From assembly GCA_907163375.1 (NCBI GenBank), contig CAJQUW010004442.1, positions 518,750-582,749 on the forward strand: DNA of 64,000 nt. Reading direction: 5' to 3'. The DNA is from Prostheceraeus crozeri. Its lineage: Eukaryota; Platyhelminthes; Polycladida; Euryleptidae. Below, in pieces: positions 8,360 to 18,915 of the stretch; within the stretch, counting starts at the first letter, position 1; each line of letters starts with the position of its first letter. Position numbers and translations under genes: made by a program. A model generated the notes under the pieces. It worked only from the letters and a program-made list of their open reading frames with translations, ran no database searches and had not been told where the DNA came from.

Positions 8360-11300
8360 TTATTCCCACGTGTCATCATCATCACTTAAATTACTCTCAC
8401 AGACGATTGTTTGAAATATTTCAGCTTGAATATCTTCTCCGTTATAAGGTAACATAATTTCATTTTCATCAGGTGCTTGACGTTTAAGAATATTTATTTG
8501 ACCAGAAAATTTTTTTTCTTCAGTATTATTATTTTTATCAGGAATACTAATTCCAGTTTCTAAAGATCTTTTCCATGGTTTATTAACTGTAGTCGATAAT
8601 GTTTTCCCCGAATATAATTTTAGAAAATCTTCTACTTTTACTTTATCTTGTGAATATCCTTTGAATGTTTTCTTTTCACTAAGTCTCCCTTGCTCATCTA
8701 CAGTAATACAGTATTTTACTTTAGGTGCAATAAACATTGCAAAAATAATTCCACCATTTCCATAATCATTTTTCCCTTGACACAATTCTCCTCCAACATA
8801 TCCAGCAGCGTCTAATTTATTAAAGAGCTCATTGGAAATATATATTGAATCAGTATCTGTATAATGAATGTATTTTTCTTTGAAACCATTAATTTCTAAA
8901 ATAAAGTTATTCATGATTCTTCTAGAGTGAGAAAGAATAAAAGAACCTAAGTGTGATGGCATGAATGACGTCTTCCCATCTTTTACAATATTAGTTTTGA
9001 GAAATTCATCATCTTCCATTTCTACTTTCGCTAAATATTGTTCATCATTTAATTTTTCATAATCTTTTACTTCTTGAGTGAAATTTTTTCTCAATGTATT
9101 CTCATTCCATAAATGATATTTAGTGGTGATATCTTTCTGCACAGTTTTGCCATATAGCGAATTCATCAATAATTTAATTAACTCATCACCTACAGTATTT
9201 CCTTCTGTTTTATATCTTTTTCTCAAATTAAAAAGTTTTTCAATATAATTTCGAAATGGTGAAACTTGATAATTTTTTTCATAAATTATACCATCAGTAA
9301 TATGTAAGATTTTTCCCCCACATCTAACAATTTCTTGTATGTCTACAGAAGTTAATACATCATAACATATACCATTTCTAAACCTGATTACTTTTACATG
9401 AGAATTATTATTTTGATTTTTAACTTTATCTTTTATAGGAACTGGTTGGAAAAACATATCATTCGGATATTGAAACACAACAGAGAATATTCCAGTTTTA
9501 GGTCTAAATATTTGAGTATTAAATTTATATACTATTTCCCGCTCTTCTTCTTGACGAAATTTTCTAGCTGATTCAGCTTTAGGGTATTCTGAATTTTCAT
9601 CATACATAGCTGATGGATATAAAGATGTTGCATCAAAAGCCATTAGAAATTCATTTTTTGTTCAAGTAGTTGATTTGAAATTTTCTTACAAATTTCAGTT
9701 TTATCTCCTAAATCTCGATACTGTTTCATTAAATCTATTAAATTACTTCCAGGGGACAAAGCCCCACCAGCGTAGCGACCAAGGGACAAAGTCCCCCCAG
9801 CGCAGCGACCAGGTAAATACTGTTTTAATATTGGTAACAAGATGCTACAAAATGGCGATATGTATTTTCTTATATTTGCTGAAACTCTTCCACCTTTAAC
9901 AGATTTTCTAATATAATTTCTAGCCCATAAATCTATATGAGAATGAATATTTATATTGTCATTTTGTACGCTTTTCATCCAACCGTTAAATGTTAAAGCA
10001 GAGGATGTTAAATTAGTAGTTATATCTTCACCAACTAAATCTCGCATAACATTATTATATTTGTAGATACAAAAAGCTAAAGAAAGAATATCGTTAACTA
10101 AATATGGTCTCCATTCATTTTCTTTTTCTTTATAATTTTCATGTGTTATGTCTCCAATTTCATAATTTAATTTACACACATTCGTAGGAATTTTAAAATT
10201 CTCACACCATTTAGAAAGACTTGTTTTTACATGTTGATAACTACATTTCATTATAATAGTTTGAAGTGCTAATTTACCTGAAGGTGAATCTTTTTCATAT
10301 TGTTTTTAAATCTAAGAGATTTTTGAATATATCTACTAACACATTCAGTTGTATAAGGATTTTGTAATGAAGCAGTCAATATTCCTCTTGAAGTTTTAAG
10401 AGGCGGTTTAGATAATTTAAAATTAGCTTTTATCGGAAAATAGGAATCAAAACCTGATGAATTGTGAGCTATTAAAGTTACTCTCGAATAATTAAATTTT
10501 CCAAGAGTTTTAAAAAATTGATGGATCGGACATACGTCCTCTGGGTTTCCCCCGATCGGACATTCATCATCCTCAGTTCTCGTAAATATTTTCACACAAT
10601 TTTGAAGTTTATTAAATTCTAATTCAGTTAAATTATTATACTCATTAATCTGTTTTTTAAGTTTTTTAATTTCATCTTCATCTTTTGATCGTTTAATTTT
10701 AATCATATCACTTAACAAACGTGTTTCTAATTCTTTCAATCTTTGTTTCGGTAAACAACATATAAATTTATTAAAATTAATAGCTCCTACAGCATAAGGA
10801 ATAGGATGAGCTGTTGAACAGTTAGGATCGGGAAAAGTTTCGAGATCCCAAATATATGTTGAACCATAGTCAATTTTTTTCTTTGTTATGATTTTATATG
10901 GACGCGTTGTTAGATTTTCATCAGTAACTGTTTTATATATGGGTTTGAAATTATTTTCAATTTCTCTAATAGCTTTTAATTTATGAGATTTATTAATTAA
11001 ACAATAGTGACCAATTGTTGAACCTGCGTGAAAATAATTGTAATAAACATAATTATGAAACGTTTCAATTCCTCTAGGATTTAAATGACGATTGGCAGGA
11101 CTATAATATTGAACGCATTCTCCAAAATATTTATTGAATTGAGAAAATTTGCAGTTTGACATTACTCCTGTTCTAGATGTGGCTTTCTCTTTATATAAAA
11201 AATTATTAAACATTTCTTTCATCATTTCTCCTTGTTCTTCATTAAAACCTCGTAAAACATTATAACATTTAATGAAACAAAAATCTTCAGAAGGAATATA

Positions 11301-11899
11301 ACAATATTCACCGAAATATTCTTTGATTCTATATTTCATATTAATCCCTGCCCCTCTATGCGATCTTTGTACTAACTTCATTCCAAAATCTTCATATTTA
11401 ATATTACCTGTAAAAATCCATTCGTTAGCATCGGATTTCTCATCCAGATTCGAAAACCATGTTTCAAATGATTTTTTATTATAGAAGGTTACGTAAAAAT
11501 TTTGAATTATATTTTCCTGATCTTTAACAACTTTTCCAAGTAAATTAATAATTTTACCATTTGCTAAAAGTTTCCGCATATCATTTACTACATTAATAAA
11601 AGATACATTTTCATATTTAATTTCATTTGGATTAAATAAATTACATAAATCATCACCAAGTTCATCCTTAATTCTATCATCAAAAAAGATATCAGTAATA
11701 GGAGTTTCTAATATTTCTTTTGTTCCACTTTTCTGTTTTTTAGTATTACGTCTAATACTACGCCTAGTACGTTTCTGTTTTTTAATACGTTTACTACGTT
11801 TACTACAGTATGTTTAATTTGCGCATCAAACTCAGCAGTTTGTTTCTTGATTAATTCATCAATCCTAGACGTTTGTCCGAGAGACATTTCACGATTCAT
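8360..11899 (-). pseudogene. PolB: Protein-primed-type family B DNA polymerase, frameshifted
   Basis: One gene of about 1,180 codons is split by about three indels. These fall near 9655 and 10285 (each an A-run one base short) and in the basic N-terminal region near 11815. Visible parts run in order. An N-terminal MNREMSLGQTSRIDEL is followed by a highly basic Lys/Arg stretch (possible nuclear signal). Then come exonuclease motif I (YIWDLETFPDPN), exo II (LIAHNSSGFDSYFP), polymerase motif A (MAFDATSLYPSAM), motif B (KLLMNSLYGKTV) and motif C (YTDTDSIYI). The architecture fits polymerases that replicate linear Polinton DNA. Hairpin-derived in-frame inserts lie at 9752-9812 and 10528-10562. This polymerase has no counterpart in element 2, where a different one lies on the opposite strand. 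The indels could be decay or homopolymer assembly errors. Confidence 0.85.
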
Positions 11900-11948
11900 A
11901 TTTTTTAAAAGAAAAAATGAATTTTTACATAGAACCTCGGTTCCGTTT

Positions 11949-12254
11949 TTACATATACACAGGAATATGTAATTGATGTAATGTTTCTAATTCATGTGCT
12001 GTTAAATGTTCTTTCTTAACCAACCACCATAAATTATTATACGCCAAAAATACTCGGAAACTTCTTAAACAAAGTGGAAAGTCTTTTGTTTTAACACACG
12101 GTTTAATACCATGTTTTGTTTTATAATCTGTAACGAGCGCTACGTATTGATGATGATAATAAAATCTAATTTCTTTCTTCGAATTTACAGGATTTGTAGG
12201 ATGACGATAATCTTTTAAAACTGGTACATGCTCTATCTTATAATCATTCAACAT
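11949..12254 (-). CDS. Small hypothetical protein specific to element 1
   Basis: This 101-residue frame, rich in His, Tyr and Lys, starts MLNDYKIEHVPVLKDYRHP. It has no recognised domain. It lies between the polymerase and the packaging ATPase on the same strand, with a 50-bp A/T-rich gap before the polymerase start. It is absent from the matching position of element 2, so it belongs to the exchanged replication segment. A helper of this polymerase (for example a terminal or DNA-binding protein) is possible, but nothing in the sequence shows it. Confidence 0.5.
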   Translation of the reverse strand: MLNDYKIEHVPVLKDYRHPTNPVNSKKEIRFYYHHQYVALVTDYKTKHGIKPCVKTKDFPLCLRSFRVFLAYNNLWWLVKKEHLTAHELETLHQLHIPVYM

Positions 12255-12299
12255 ATTTTTTTTATTTTTATTAACAAAAAATTTATAAGAAAAAATTAT

Positions 12300-12366
12300 T
12301 CGGTCACTCCGCGAAAATATTTTCTATCGACTTTCAGTCGGGGCGAAGCCCCTCGAGGCGAAGCCT
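12300..12366. repeat. Cluster of triloop hairpins at the ATPase 3' end
   Basis: Three successive perfect hairpins lie here: CGACT-TTC-AGTCG (12328-12340), GGGGC-GAA-GCCCC (12340-12352) and AGGC-GAA-GCCT (12356-12366). The last overlaps the ATPase stop codon. The position suggests a 3'-end or RNA stability role, but the same type of hairpin also occurs inside coding sequence elsewhere in the element. Confidence 0.75.
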
Positions 12367-13131
12367 AGTCAGAGAACAATTGTTCGATAACTCTATCATG
12401 AATTTTTTTATCAATATTAATTGTAATGAATCCATAATCTTTTGACCAAGCATTGTTACACGATTGTTTAAATTCATCTTTATTTCTTACGCATAAATCT
12501 CTTAACAAATCACTTAAGTTTCTTGCATTTATTTCAAATAGTATAAATATATTTGCATTCTTTCTAATAACACTTCCGTCTAATGAATACATACTTTGTG
12601 TTAAATAAAAAACACTACAGTTATTATGTCTACCTCTTGTGAAATAATTTCTCTGAACTGACTGATTTCTATCATTAACACAATCATCAAAAATTACACA
12701 ATGTTTCATTGTTTTATCTAGTTTACTAGGATCTTGCATATTACCACTATCATCTATTAATTGTATTTTTATATGTTTATTTTTATTAGATTCTACTAAC
12801 TGATTATTTTTTGCTGCTTCTTCACACCACGAACTTATTTCTTCTTCATCTTCAGATTTTTCATATTCTTTGAATAATGAAGCAATTGCTGTTTTTTTAA
12901 GATTATTTTCAAATCCATATTTTAAAAATTGATAGACGGGTTGTTCTGTCGTTGTTGTATAAATTATAAGATTGTTATAATCCAAAAAATTTGGAGTCGT
13001 TAAAATTTTAAATAATAGATATGTTTTTCCACAACCTGATCTTCCACAAATAACTGACAAAACTTTATTAGATAAATTTGGATGATGATTAAATTTAAGT
13101 TTTTTTTATTAAATGGAGGTAGTTCACTCAT
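12365..13131 (-). pseudogene. ATPase: Genome packaging ATPase (FtsK/HerA, A32-like), N-terminal frameshift
   Basis: The protein carries a Walker A motif GRSGCGKT near its N-terminus, a Walker B motif HCVIFDDCV, and a downstream RGRHNNCSVFYLTQS typical of A32/FtsK-HerA packaging ATPases. It should pump genomic DNA into the capsid. The real start is the ATG at 13129-13131, which gives an N-terminus MSELPPFNKK. Between it and the Walker A region an A-run is two bases longer than in element 2, which shifts the frame. The main frame is open from about 13075 to 12365. This could be a true lesion or a homopolymer error. It lies downstream of the penton gene on the same strand. Confidence 0.85.
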
Positions 13132-13223
13132 TTTTTAATAAATAAAATTTATTTTTATTTTTTTTATTTTTTGTTTCTAAAGAAGAAGAAGAAAATTAGA
13201 CTTCTCTAGCTTCGCGTAGGAGT

Positions 13224-14012
13224 TTATACCTCCCGAACCAAAAGATCTATCATAATCTCTTCACCTCCAAAATTTATTTCTTGTCCTTTTTCATCAGTGA
13301 TTCTCATGTTAATGTTGTTAATAGTTTTTCTTGTAATAGGGAAATATATTAATGTTTGGGGAAATACATTTAATCTATAACCAATGGGTACAGTAAAAGC
13401 TGGAAAACTGAATATTAAATTTGACAATTTACCATTTATATATCCTCCTTCAATAATGTCACAATGTACAACAATTGAATTTATTTCAGTTATTTTTGGA
13501 ATCTTCTCACCTAAATGATAACCTTGACTATAGGTTTGTTTATTAAATCCTAATAGCTTTGACAATGATCTATCATGATTAAAATCAACTTGATGATTTT
13601 CGTCTAAAGTAAGAGAAAATTTATTGACTGCCGGTTCAACTGCAAAATGTAATTGTTTCTTATCTTTAAATGGTATACCTAAATGTCTCTTAATTTCATT
13701 TGATATTGATTCAACTTCGTAAGAACCAGGAAGAAAAGTTAATATTTTCCATGTTTTTCCTTTATCAGTAGAATATCTAAATTGATCATTCACATCTTTT
13801 ATAACATTTTGAATAGTGTTAAATGTAGAGAAACTAGTCAATGCAATTTGATAATTTTTATTTTGTTCCAAATGTAGAATGGGTTCTAAATTACAAGTGT
13901 GTGATGAAGCAGTTGTTATAATTTTTAACGTCGTACTAAATTTTGATGAACCCAAAATCTCTGTCAAATTTTCTAAATGATTATTAATTTTGTCTAAATC
14001 TGCTGAACACAT
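13224..14012 (-). CDS. mCP: Penton / minor capsid protein (single jelly-roll)
   Basis: This intact 262-residue protein has the C-terminal signature of Polinton and adintovirus pentons: FTVPIGYRLNVFPQTLIYFP, then a strand-rich end with DEKGQEINFGGEE. An N-terminal helical stretch (DLDKINNHLENLTEIL) precedes strands. In this family the protein forms the pentameric vertices. It starts at MCSADLDK, while the element 2 copy has a few extra N-terminal residues. Next to the stop, a 26-base hairpin-containing insertion (13209-13234) is absent from element 2, yet the terminal Arg-Glu-Val-stop is preserved. Confidence 0.82.
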   Translation of the reverse strand: MCSADLDKINNHLENLTEILGSSKFSTTLKIITTASSHTCNLEPILHLEQNKNYQIALTSFSTFNTIQNVIKDVNDQFRYSTDKGKTWKILTFLPGSYEVESISNEIKRHLGIPFKDKKQLHFAVEPAVNKFSLTLDENHQVDFNHDRSLSKLLGFNKQTYSQGYHLGEKIPKITEINSIVVHCDIIEGGYINGKLSNLIFSFPAFTVPIGYRLNVFPQTLIYFPITRKTINNINMRITDEKGQEINFGGEEIMIDLLVREV

Positions 14013-14034
14013 TTTTAAACTAAAAAAATTAAAT

Positions 14035-14140
14035 AAATATTATAGATAAAAATCGTAGATAAAAATCGTAGATAAAAATCATAGATAAAAATCATAGATA
14101 AAAATCATAGATAAAAATCATAAATAAAAATCATAGCTAA
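14035..14140. repeat. 13-bp tandem repeat upstream of the penton gene
   Basis: Eight copies of TAGATAAAAATCR lie between the penton start and the end of the next minus-strand gene. The array is absent from element 2, where this gap is much shorter, so it expanded after the copies separated. Confidence 0.85.
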
Positions 14141-14143
14141 AAA

Positions 14144-14971
14144 TTAGAAACAACATATTTCAGCTACACTTTTATAATCCTCTTCATTTAGAATTTTCTT
14201 TTCTAACAGTCTTTTCAATATAGCATGAATTTCATTGAAACTAGAATTATGTCCTTCTTTTATTGCAGATATTATAGTATTTAATCTATTTAGTAATTCT
14301 TGTGGATCATCTGGTAAAAATATGGTTGTTTCTGTTTTCTGTTTTTCAGATAAACCTTTTCCTACTTTAACTCCCGTTGTTAATAAATTTTCTAATTGTT
14401 TATAACGTCTAAGAGATTTTACTGCACAAACTCTATCTAACATAGCTTTATATTTTATAAGATCATCTACAGCATAATTATTTAAATCTGCTCCTCTTAA
14501 AAGATTAACAAAATTTCTATCTAAATTAAAAGGAGATTTATCTGGTGAAAAAATTAAACCTCGAAAAGGTTGTGGAAATATTTCTTTTTGTCCGAGATAA
14601 AATCTAGGTATTGTTTTTCCATCTATAAATGAAATAGAATGTTCAAATTGCATAGATTTTGGTAATTTCTTATTAATGTTTGATTCTAGTAATCCATAGT
14701 CATCTAATATAGTTTTGTGCTCTGGATCTGTTATATCAATTTGTTTATCATTATTTGTAATTTCTTTTTCAAGAGTTTTAAATGGTTTCATAGTTTTCTC
14801 AAAATCAGTTTTTACTTGCTCGGTTTGCTGCATTTTTTCAAACATATCAGATTGAATACCAGCTTTTATCATTCTATGTTGAAGATGATTTTCTTTCATA
14901 ATATTGCTTTGTTTTATTAACTCTTCTAATTGTTTAATTCTTTTAAAATTATCAGCTTTAATTTTATCCAT
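14144..14971 (-). CDS. Conserved Polinton protein of unknown function
   Basis: This 275-residue frame starts at MDKIKADNFKRIKQLEEL. I chose that ATG because the copy in element 2 matches only from there. The N-terminal 90 residues are charged and coiled-coil-like. The middle contains IDGKTIPRFYLGQKEIFP and a FSPDKSPFNLDRNF stretch, and the C-terminus is helical with a final Cys pair. No enzyme motif is visible. Its place beside the penton and ATPase genes, with conservation in both elements, points to a structural or assembly role by inference. Confidence 0.6.
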   Translation of the reverse strand: MDKIKADNFKRIKQLEELIKQSNIMKENHLQHRMIKAGIQSDMFEKMQQTEQVKTDFEKTMKPFKTLEKEITNNDKQIDITDPEHKTILDDYGLLESNINKKLPKSMQFEHSISFIDGKTIPRFYLGQKEIFPQPFRGLIFSPDKSPFNLDRNFVNLLRGADLNNYAVDDLIKYKAMLDRVCAVKSLRRYKQLENLLTTGVKVGKGLSEKQKTETTIFLPDDPQELLNRLNTIISAIKEGHNSSFNEIHAILKRLLEKKILNEEDYKSVAEICCF

Positions 14972-15129
14972 TTTTAAAATATTTGAAAATAATATTTGAT
15001 TTGATGAAATATTGATTATAATATTTGAATTTTGTGGTAACATTGGAATACAGCAAAAACATTTTACTGAACAAATTATTTTTTTATTGCTTTGTTGTTT
15101 GACATCTTTTCGTTTAAAGTTTTCTCGTT

Positions 15130-15840
15130 TTAAGTTTTGTTTAATAAAGTTTTGTTTAATAAAGTTTTGCTTAAATTTTCGCTTAAAGTTTTTAGCTCTT
15201 CTAAAATAATTTTATCATTTTCTTCATTAGAAATTTTACCATCAGTAAAAGTTTTACCATCACTCGAAATTTTGCCATCCTGTTTATTCTTATCATCAAC
15301 TTTTTCGGACTGTAATTGAAAGGTTTGATTTACTTCATTAGCTATTTGATCAAATTTTTCAATCTCATCTAACGTAATAACATTATCATCACATACTCTT
15401 TGAAAGTAGTAGTGTAATTTGTCATAAACTTCTTTAATATGTAAATGCTTAGTTTTTAATGATTTTCGTTTCTTAGTTATTAAAGATTTATCTAACATTG
15501 TAACAAGTGAAGTTGCAAAAACACCCGTACCTGTTAAAGCTGTAGCAACAACAGGAATTGTAAGAACGCCAGATGAAATGACAATTGTTAAAGCACCTAA
15601 ACTTATTGTTAAGAATATGCCAATTCCTTGTGTTACATTCTTAACTTTGGTCCATCTCTTTCTTAATTTTTTATAATGCTCTAATCTTAATAATAATTGA
15701 GATTCCTTATCTTTCATATAGCGTACTCTATCTTTGTGTTTTTCTTTATTCATTTTTTCAATGTCCATTAAAGTAGAACTACGTTCATATGATAACGAAG
15801 GATATATTCTTGCGGTTTCTTCCACTTTTGTTTCATCCAT
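15130..15840 (-). CDS. Putative membrane protein with two hydrophobic segments
   Basis: This 236-residue protein starts MDETKVEETARIYPSL at the ATG that follows TTTAAAA. An upstream in-frame GTG is unlikely as a eukaryotic start. The N-terminal 75 residues are highly charged. Two hydrophobic stretches follow, around GIGIFLTISLGALTIVIS and IPVVATALTGTGVFATSLV. After them comes a long charged helical tail with short repeats near the end (FTDGKISN, TLLNKTLLNKT). It could be a membrane or virion-lysis protein. No family is recognised. It is the rightmost gene of the element and is followed by the subterminal repeats. Confidence 0.6.
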   Translation of the reverse strand: MDETKVEETARIYPSLSYERSSTLMDIEKMNKEKHKDRVRYMKDKESQLLLRLEHYKKLRKRWTKVKNVTQGIGIFLTISLGALTIVISSGVLTIPVVATALTGTGVFATSLVTMLDKSLITKKRKSLKTKHLHIKEVYDKLHYYFQRVCDDNVITLDEIEKFDQIANEVNQTFQLQSEKVDDKNKQDGKISSDGKTFTDGKISNEENDKIILEELKTLSENLSKTLLNKTLLNKT

Positions 15841-15884
15841 TTTTAAAGAAATATTTTTAGTCACATGATATATTTTGAAAACCT

Positions 15885-16142
15885 GAAAGATGGATAAAAT
15901 TCATGAATTTGAAATTCTCAATTTTTATGATTTTCGGTGTCCTGGAACGGTCATGATTTAAGCGAGAAAATTGTAATTCTCAAATTTGAGATTCTCAACT
16001 TTTATGATTTTCGGTGTCCTGGAACGGTCATGATTTAAGCGAGAAAATTGTAATTCTCAAATTTGAGATTCTCAACTTTTATGATTTTCGGTGTCCTGGA
16101 ATGGTCATGATTTTAAGGGTGAAAATTGTAATTCTCAAATTT
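15885..16142. repeat. Subterminal tandem repeat, about 77-bp unit, three copies
   Basis: Three copies contain TTTTCGGTGTCCTGGAACGG followed by TCATGATTT and GAATT-rich arms (motif starts near 15931, 16008 and 16085). The same core motif occurs in the terminal regions of element 2 at both ends (43365-43520 and 60890). It is the only subterminal motif shared by the otherwise different ends of E1 and E2. It may be a binding site for integrase, the replication machinery or packaging. Confidence 0.8.
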
Positions 16143-16189
16143 TGAGATTTTGAAAATTTTGAAAAATTGGGTATTTTTAAAAACGGTTA

Positions 16190-16342
16190 AATTTTCGCCC
16201 TTCGGCCTTCGGCCACGTGAAATTTGAAGTCTACCTAAATTTTTGAAATTTTTGAAATTTTGATTTTTTGAAAAAACCCGCAAAAGTGTGACATCCGGCG
16301 CAAGCGAAGCGAAGCGTCGCGCCGGATGTCACACTATATACT
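16190..16342. repeat. Right terminus of element 1 with long hairpin
   Basis: The end contains a GGCC-TTC-GGCC hairpin (16204-16214). It then has a long inverted repeat whose 16-bp arms, GTGTGACATCCGGCGC, enclose an AAGCGAAGCG-rich loop (16286-16337), followed by TATACT at the boundary. Read outward-in, the end starts AGTATATAGTGTG. This shares only AGT with the AGTAATGG start of element 2. The boundary is set by the abrupt start of LINE coding sequence. Confidence 0.65.
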
Positions 16343-18915
16343 ACTTATGTCCAGATTTGTCTATAATTTGTGGGGATTTTAACTGTCCTCAAATTAATTG
16401 GAATTTATGTGATGCATCATCTTCTAATGCCCCCATTTTGAATTGGTGAATCTCGACAATTTTTTGTCTCAAAATGTTACCAAATCTACTCGTCCACAAT
16501 CCAAAACATTATTGGATCTTGTTTTTTCATCCAACGATGTAAATGTTAATATGGTCAATGTTTGTGAGAATTTTGGTAAATCTGATCATGGCATCGTTAC
16601 CTTCGACATCGAGCTTCATACGATTATGATACTAATGAGCAAGTTAATGTTTATTATCATGATTATAACAATGTCAATTGGAACATTTTCTATCAAAGTC
16701 TTCAGACTGCATTCTGGCCATCGAGTTTCAGTCTTCTTCGTGATATCAGCGCCATTTGGGATGTATGCCTGTCCAACATATTGCAAGCCATAAACTCTTC
16801 CGTCCAACTTCGTAGAGAAAGATCAGAATATAATATCACAGCTAAGGTCAGAACAGCATATCGGGCGCTTCGTCGCGCATACTCATCTTTCAAAAATCAT
16901 CCTTCTTCTTATAATCATTGGAAGTACCGACAAGCTCAAGAAAAAGTTCAATTCGCAGTAGAGAAAAGCATATTAGACAAGGAGCGTGAAATCTGTGCTG
17001 GTATTGGTAATGGGTCAGGTAGCAAACCTTTTTGGAAATACATTCGAAGTAGGTTGAAATTGAATCAACCAATTAATTCGTTATCCGACGCCGACGCTGA
17101 AGTTTTGACTAATCCATTGTCGATTGCCAATCGATTCAATGAGTATTTCTCGTCGAACTTCAATTGTGCTCCTATGACCATGCTTTTCATGATGGCTTGG
17201 CGTGTAATGTTGATATAGGCCTAATTGTGGATAATGTGAACTTTGATTGTGATAACGTACACGATGTGATTTGTAATCTCCCAAATTCTCAATCGACTGA
17301 TAAAGAAGGGTTCTGCTACTATATTATCAAGAAAGGTGGTGTATTTGTAGCAAGTAAATTGGCCATATTATTTTCACTTATTATGTCATCTGCTTCTATC
17401 CCAGATGGTTGGCGCGAAGTTGTTATTTCACCAATTCATAAGTCTGGGCCGAAGAATTTGTGTTGTAATTATCGTCCTGTTGGAGCTTCTAGCACAGTAT
17501 GCCGTATATTAGAACGAATAATTCATAAATCCCTTCTCATTGCTTTTTACGCTAATGTGCACTTTCCAGAATCTCAACATGGTTTTGTTCCAGGAAAATC
17601 TACGGACACTGCAGGCATCATGTTCTATGACATTTTGACAAAGGAATTAGACAAAGGCAACTGCATCGATGTGGCATTATTTGACTTCGCCAAGGCATTT
17701 GATAGTGTGCACCATAACCTATTGTTGAATAAACTATGGAAATATGGTATTAGAGGAAACCTTTTCAAATTGCTGACCGATTACTTTCGTAATAGAACTC
17801 AAGTGGTACGTATTGGTGGGAAATACTCGTCTCCTGTGCTGATAAAAAGTTGGGTCATACAAGGAACTGTCCTTGGTCCCATCTTGTTTACTTTTTTCAT
17901 TGACGACCTCGATAGCCATGTCAAAAGCTGCGAGATAATCAAGTACGCCGACGATGTCAAGCTTATTATGATTATGGGAAAATTATCTGCACTCTGCCAT
18001 TTGTTACAAGCTGATATTAATGGAATAGCTATGTGGACAACTTCGAACGGTCTATCATTAAACTTGAATAAATGTAATGTTATTCATTTTGGTTGTGGCA
18101 ATTCTCTTTTTGATTACAGGATAGAAGATCAATTATTAAGTAAGGCTGTTCTTGTGAATGACTTGGGTATTACTTTGTCAACATCAATGAATTTCAAGGA
18201 ACATATAGGCCTACATGCTACTGTTATGAAGGCAAACAAAGTTTTGGGTATGATTAAAAGGTCAATTCGCTCACGGGATCCTTTCATGCTTTTGATCCTT
18301 TATAAAACGTTCGTCCGGTCTATTTTGGAGTATGGTTGTGTTATTTGGCATCCAAATATTGATAAGCTTTCCAACCAAATTGAAAATGTGCAAAAGAGAT
18401 TTTGTAATTTCTTACCACAGCTCCATGGATTAAATTACAGGTCTAAGTTAATGAACTTGGGACTTCTTAGACTATCTGCCAGGCGCCTCCGTTACAGCTT
18501 GATATTTGTGTTTAAAACTGTCAATCAGATGAATGGTTTACAGCCTGATATTTTGTTCGAATATTCTCACCGTAATAATTCCCACAATTTGATGTTAACT
18601 CCTTTGTCCGAACATAAGTATCGTAGTGGTTTTTTTCACTGTTAATATAGTCCAACATTGGAATCGTATGACATTTTCAGAGAAAAACGTCTCATCGATA
18701 AGCGACTTCAAAAACTCTATATCGTCCTACTTCAGTAGACATGACATATGGTAATTGTTGTATACCGTAAAAGTTCACTTTATTATAGTTGTACGTCATT
18801 TTCCCGTTAATGCATTGATCGCCCTTTTAGGGCCAATATTTGTCACCCTCATCTTGTATATACTTCTTATGTATCACTCAATTTGTTGTATGACAAATAT
18901 ATCATTATTATTATC
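16343..18915 (+). mobile_element. LINE-1: non-LTR retrotransposon, 5' cut by Polinton element 1
   Basis: The sequence begins inside the endonuclease with SIICGDFNCPQINW right at the Polinton border. It continues through the endonuclease end (TLLDLVFSSN, then GKSDHGIVTFDI), a linker and a reverse transcriptase. It ends in an (ATT)n-like tail near 18915. The style is CR1/Jockey-like, but I cannot fix the clade. Frameshifts near 16615 and 17165 and a stop near 16448 show it is dead. The missing 5' part should lie left of Polinton E1, outside the window. Confidence 0.8.
17164..18645 (+). pseudogene. Reverse transcriptase region of LINE-1
   Basis: This long open frame of 493 codons carries RT motifs. 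They include SPIHKSGPKNLCCNYRPV, DFAKAFDSVHHNLLLNKL, an altered VIQGTVLGPILF (normally a Pro-Gln-Gly motif), and the catalytic YADD in IIKYADDVKLIM. A C-terminal thumb and a region with RRLRYSLIFVFKTVNQMNG follow. The upstream endonuclease-linker part (16443-17160) is in other frames. It copies LINE RNA at the target site in active relatives. This copy is inactive because of the missing 5' half and the frameshifts. Confidence 0.8.

Larger units (their letters stand above)
1..16342 (+). mobile_element. Polinton/Maverick (adintovirus-like) element 1, left end outside window
   Basis: This is a large self-synthesizing DNA transposon or endogenous virus. It carries protease, PLA2-integrase, capsid, fibre-like, clamp-like, polymerase B, packaging ATPase and penton genes, the usual Polinton set. 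Position 1 aligns with about 44328 of the complete element 2, so roughly 1.3 kb of its left end is missing from the window. The right end is placed at 16342, where the sequence ends CACTATATACT. LINE endonuclease coding sequence starts immediately afterwards. The following ACTTAT is the candidate 6-bp target duplication, but its partner lies outside the window. Most genes are open. The integrase has one stop, and the polymerase and ATPase have short indels in A-runs. Confidence 0.93.

Noticed and set aside
12300-12366. Bacterial-style intrinsic terminator at the ATPase end
   Set aside because: Hairpins of the same type occur inside coding sequence and lack a U-tract; the context is eukaryotic.
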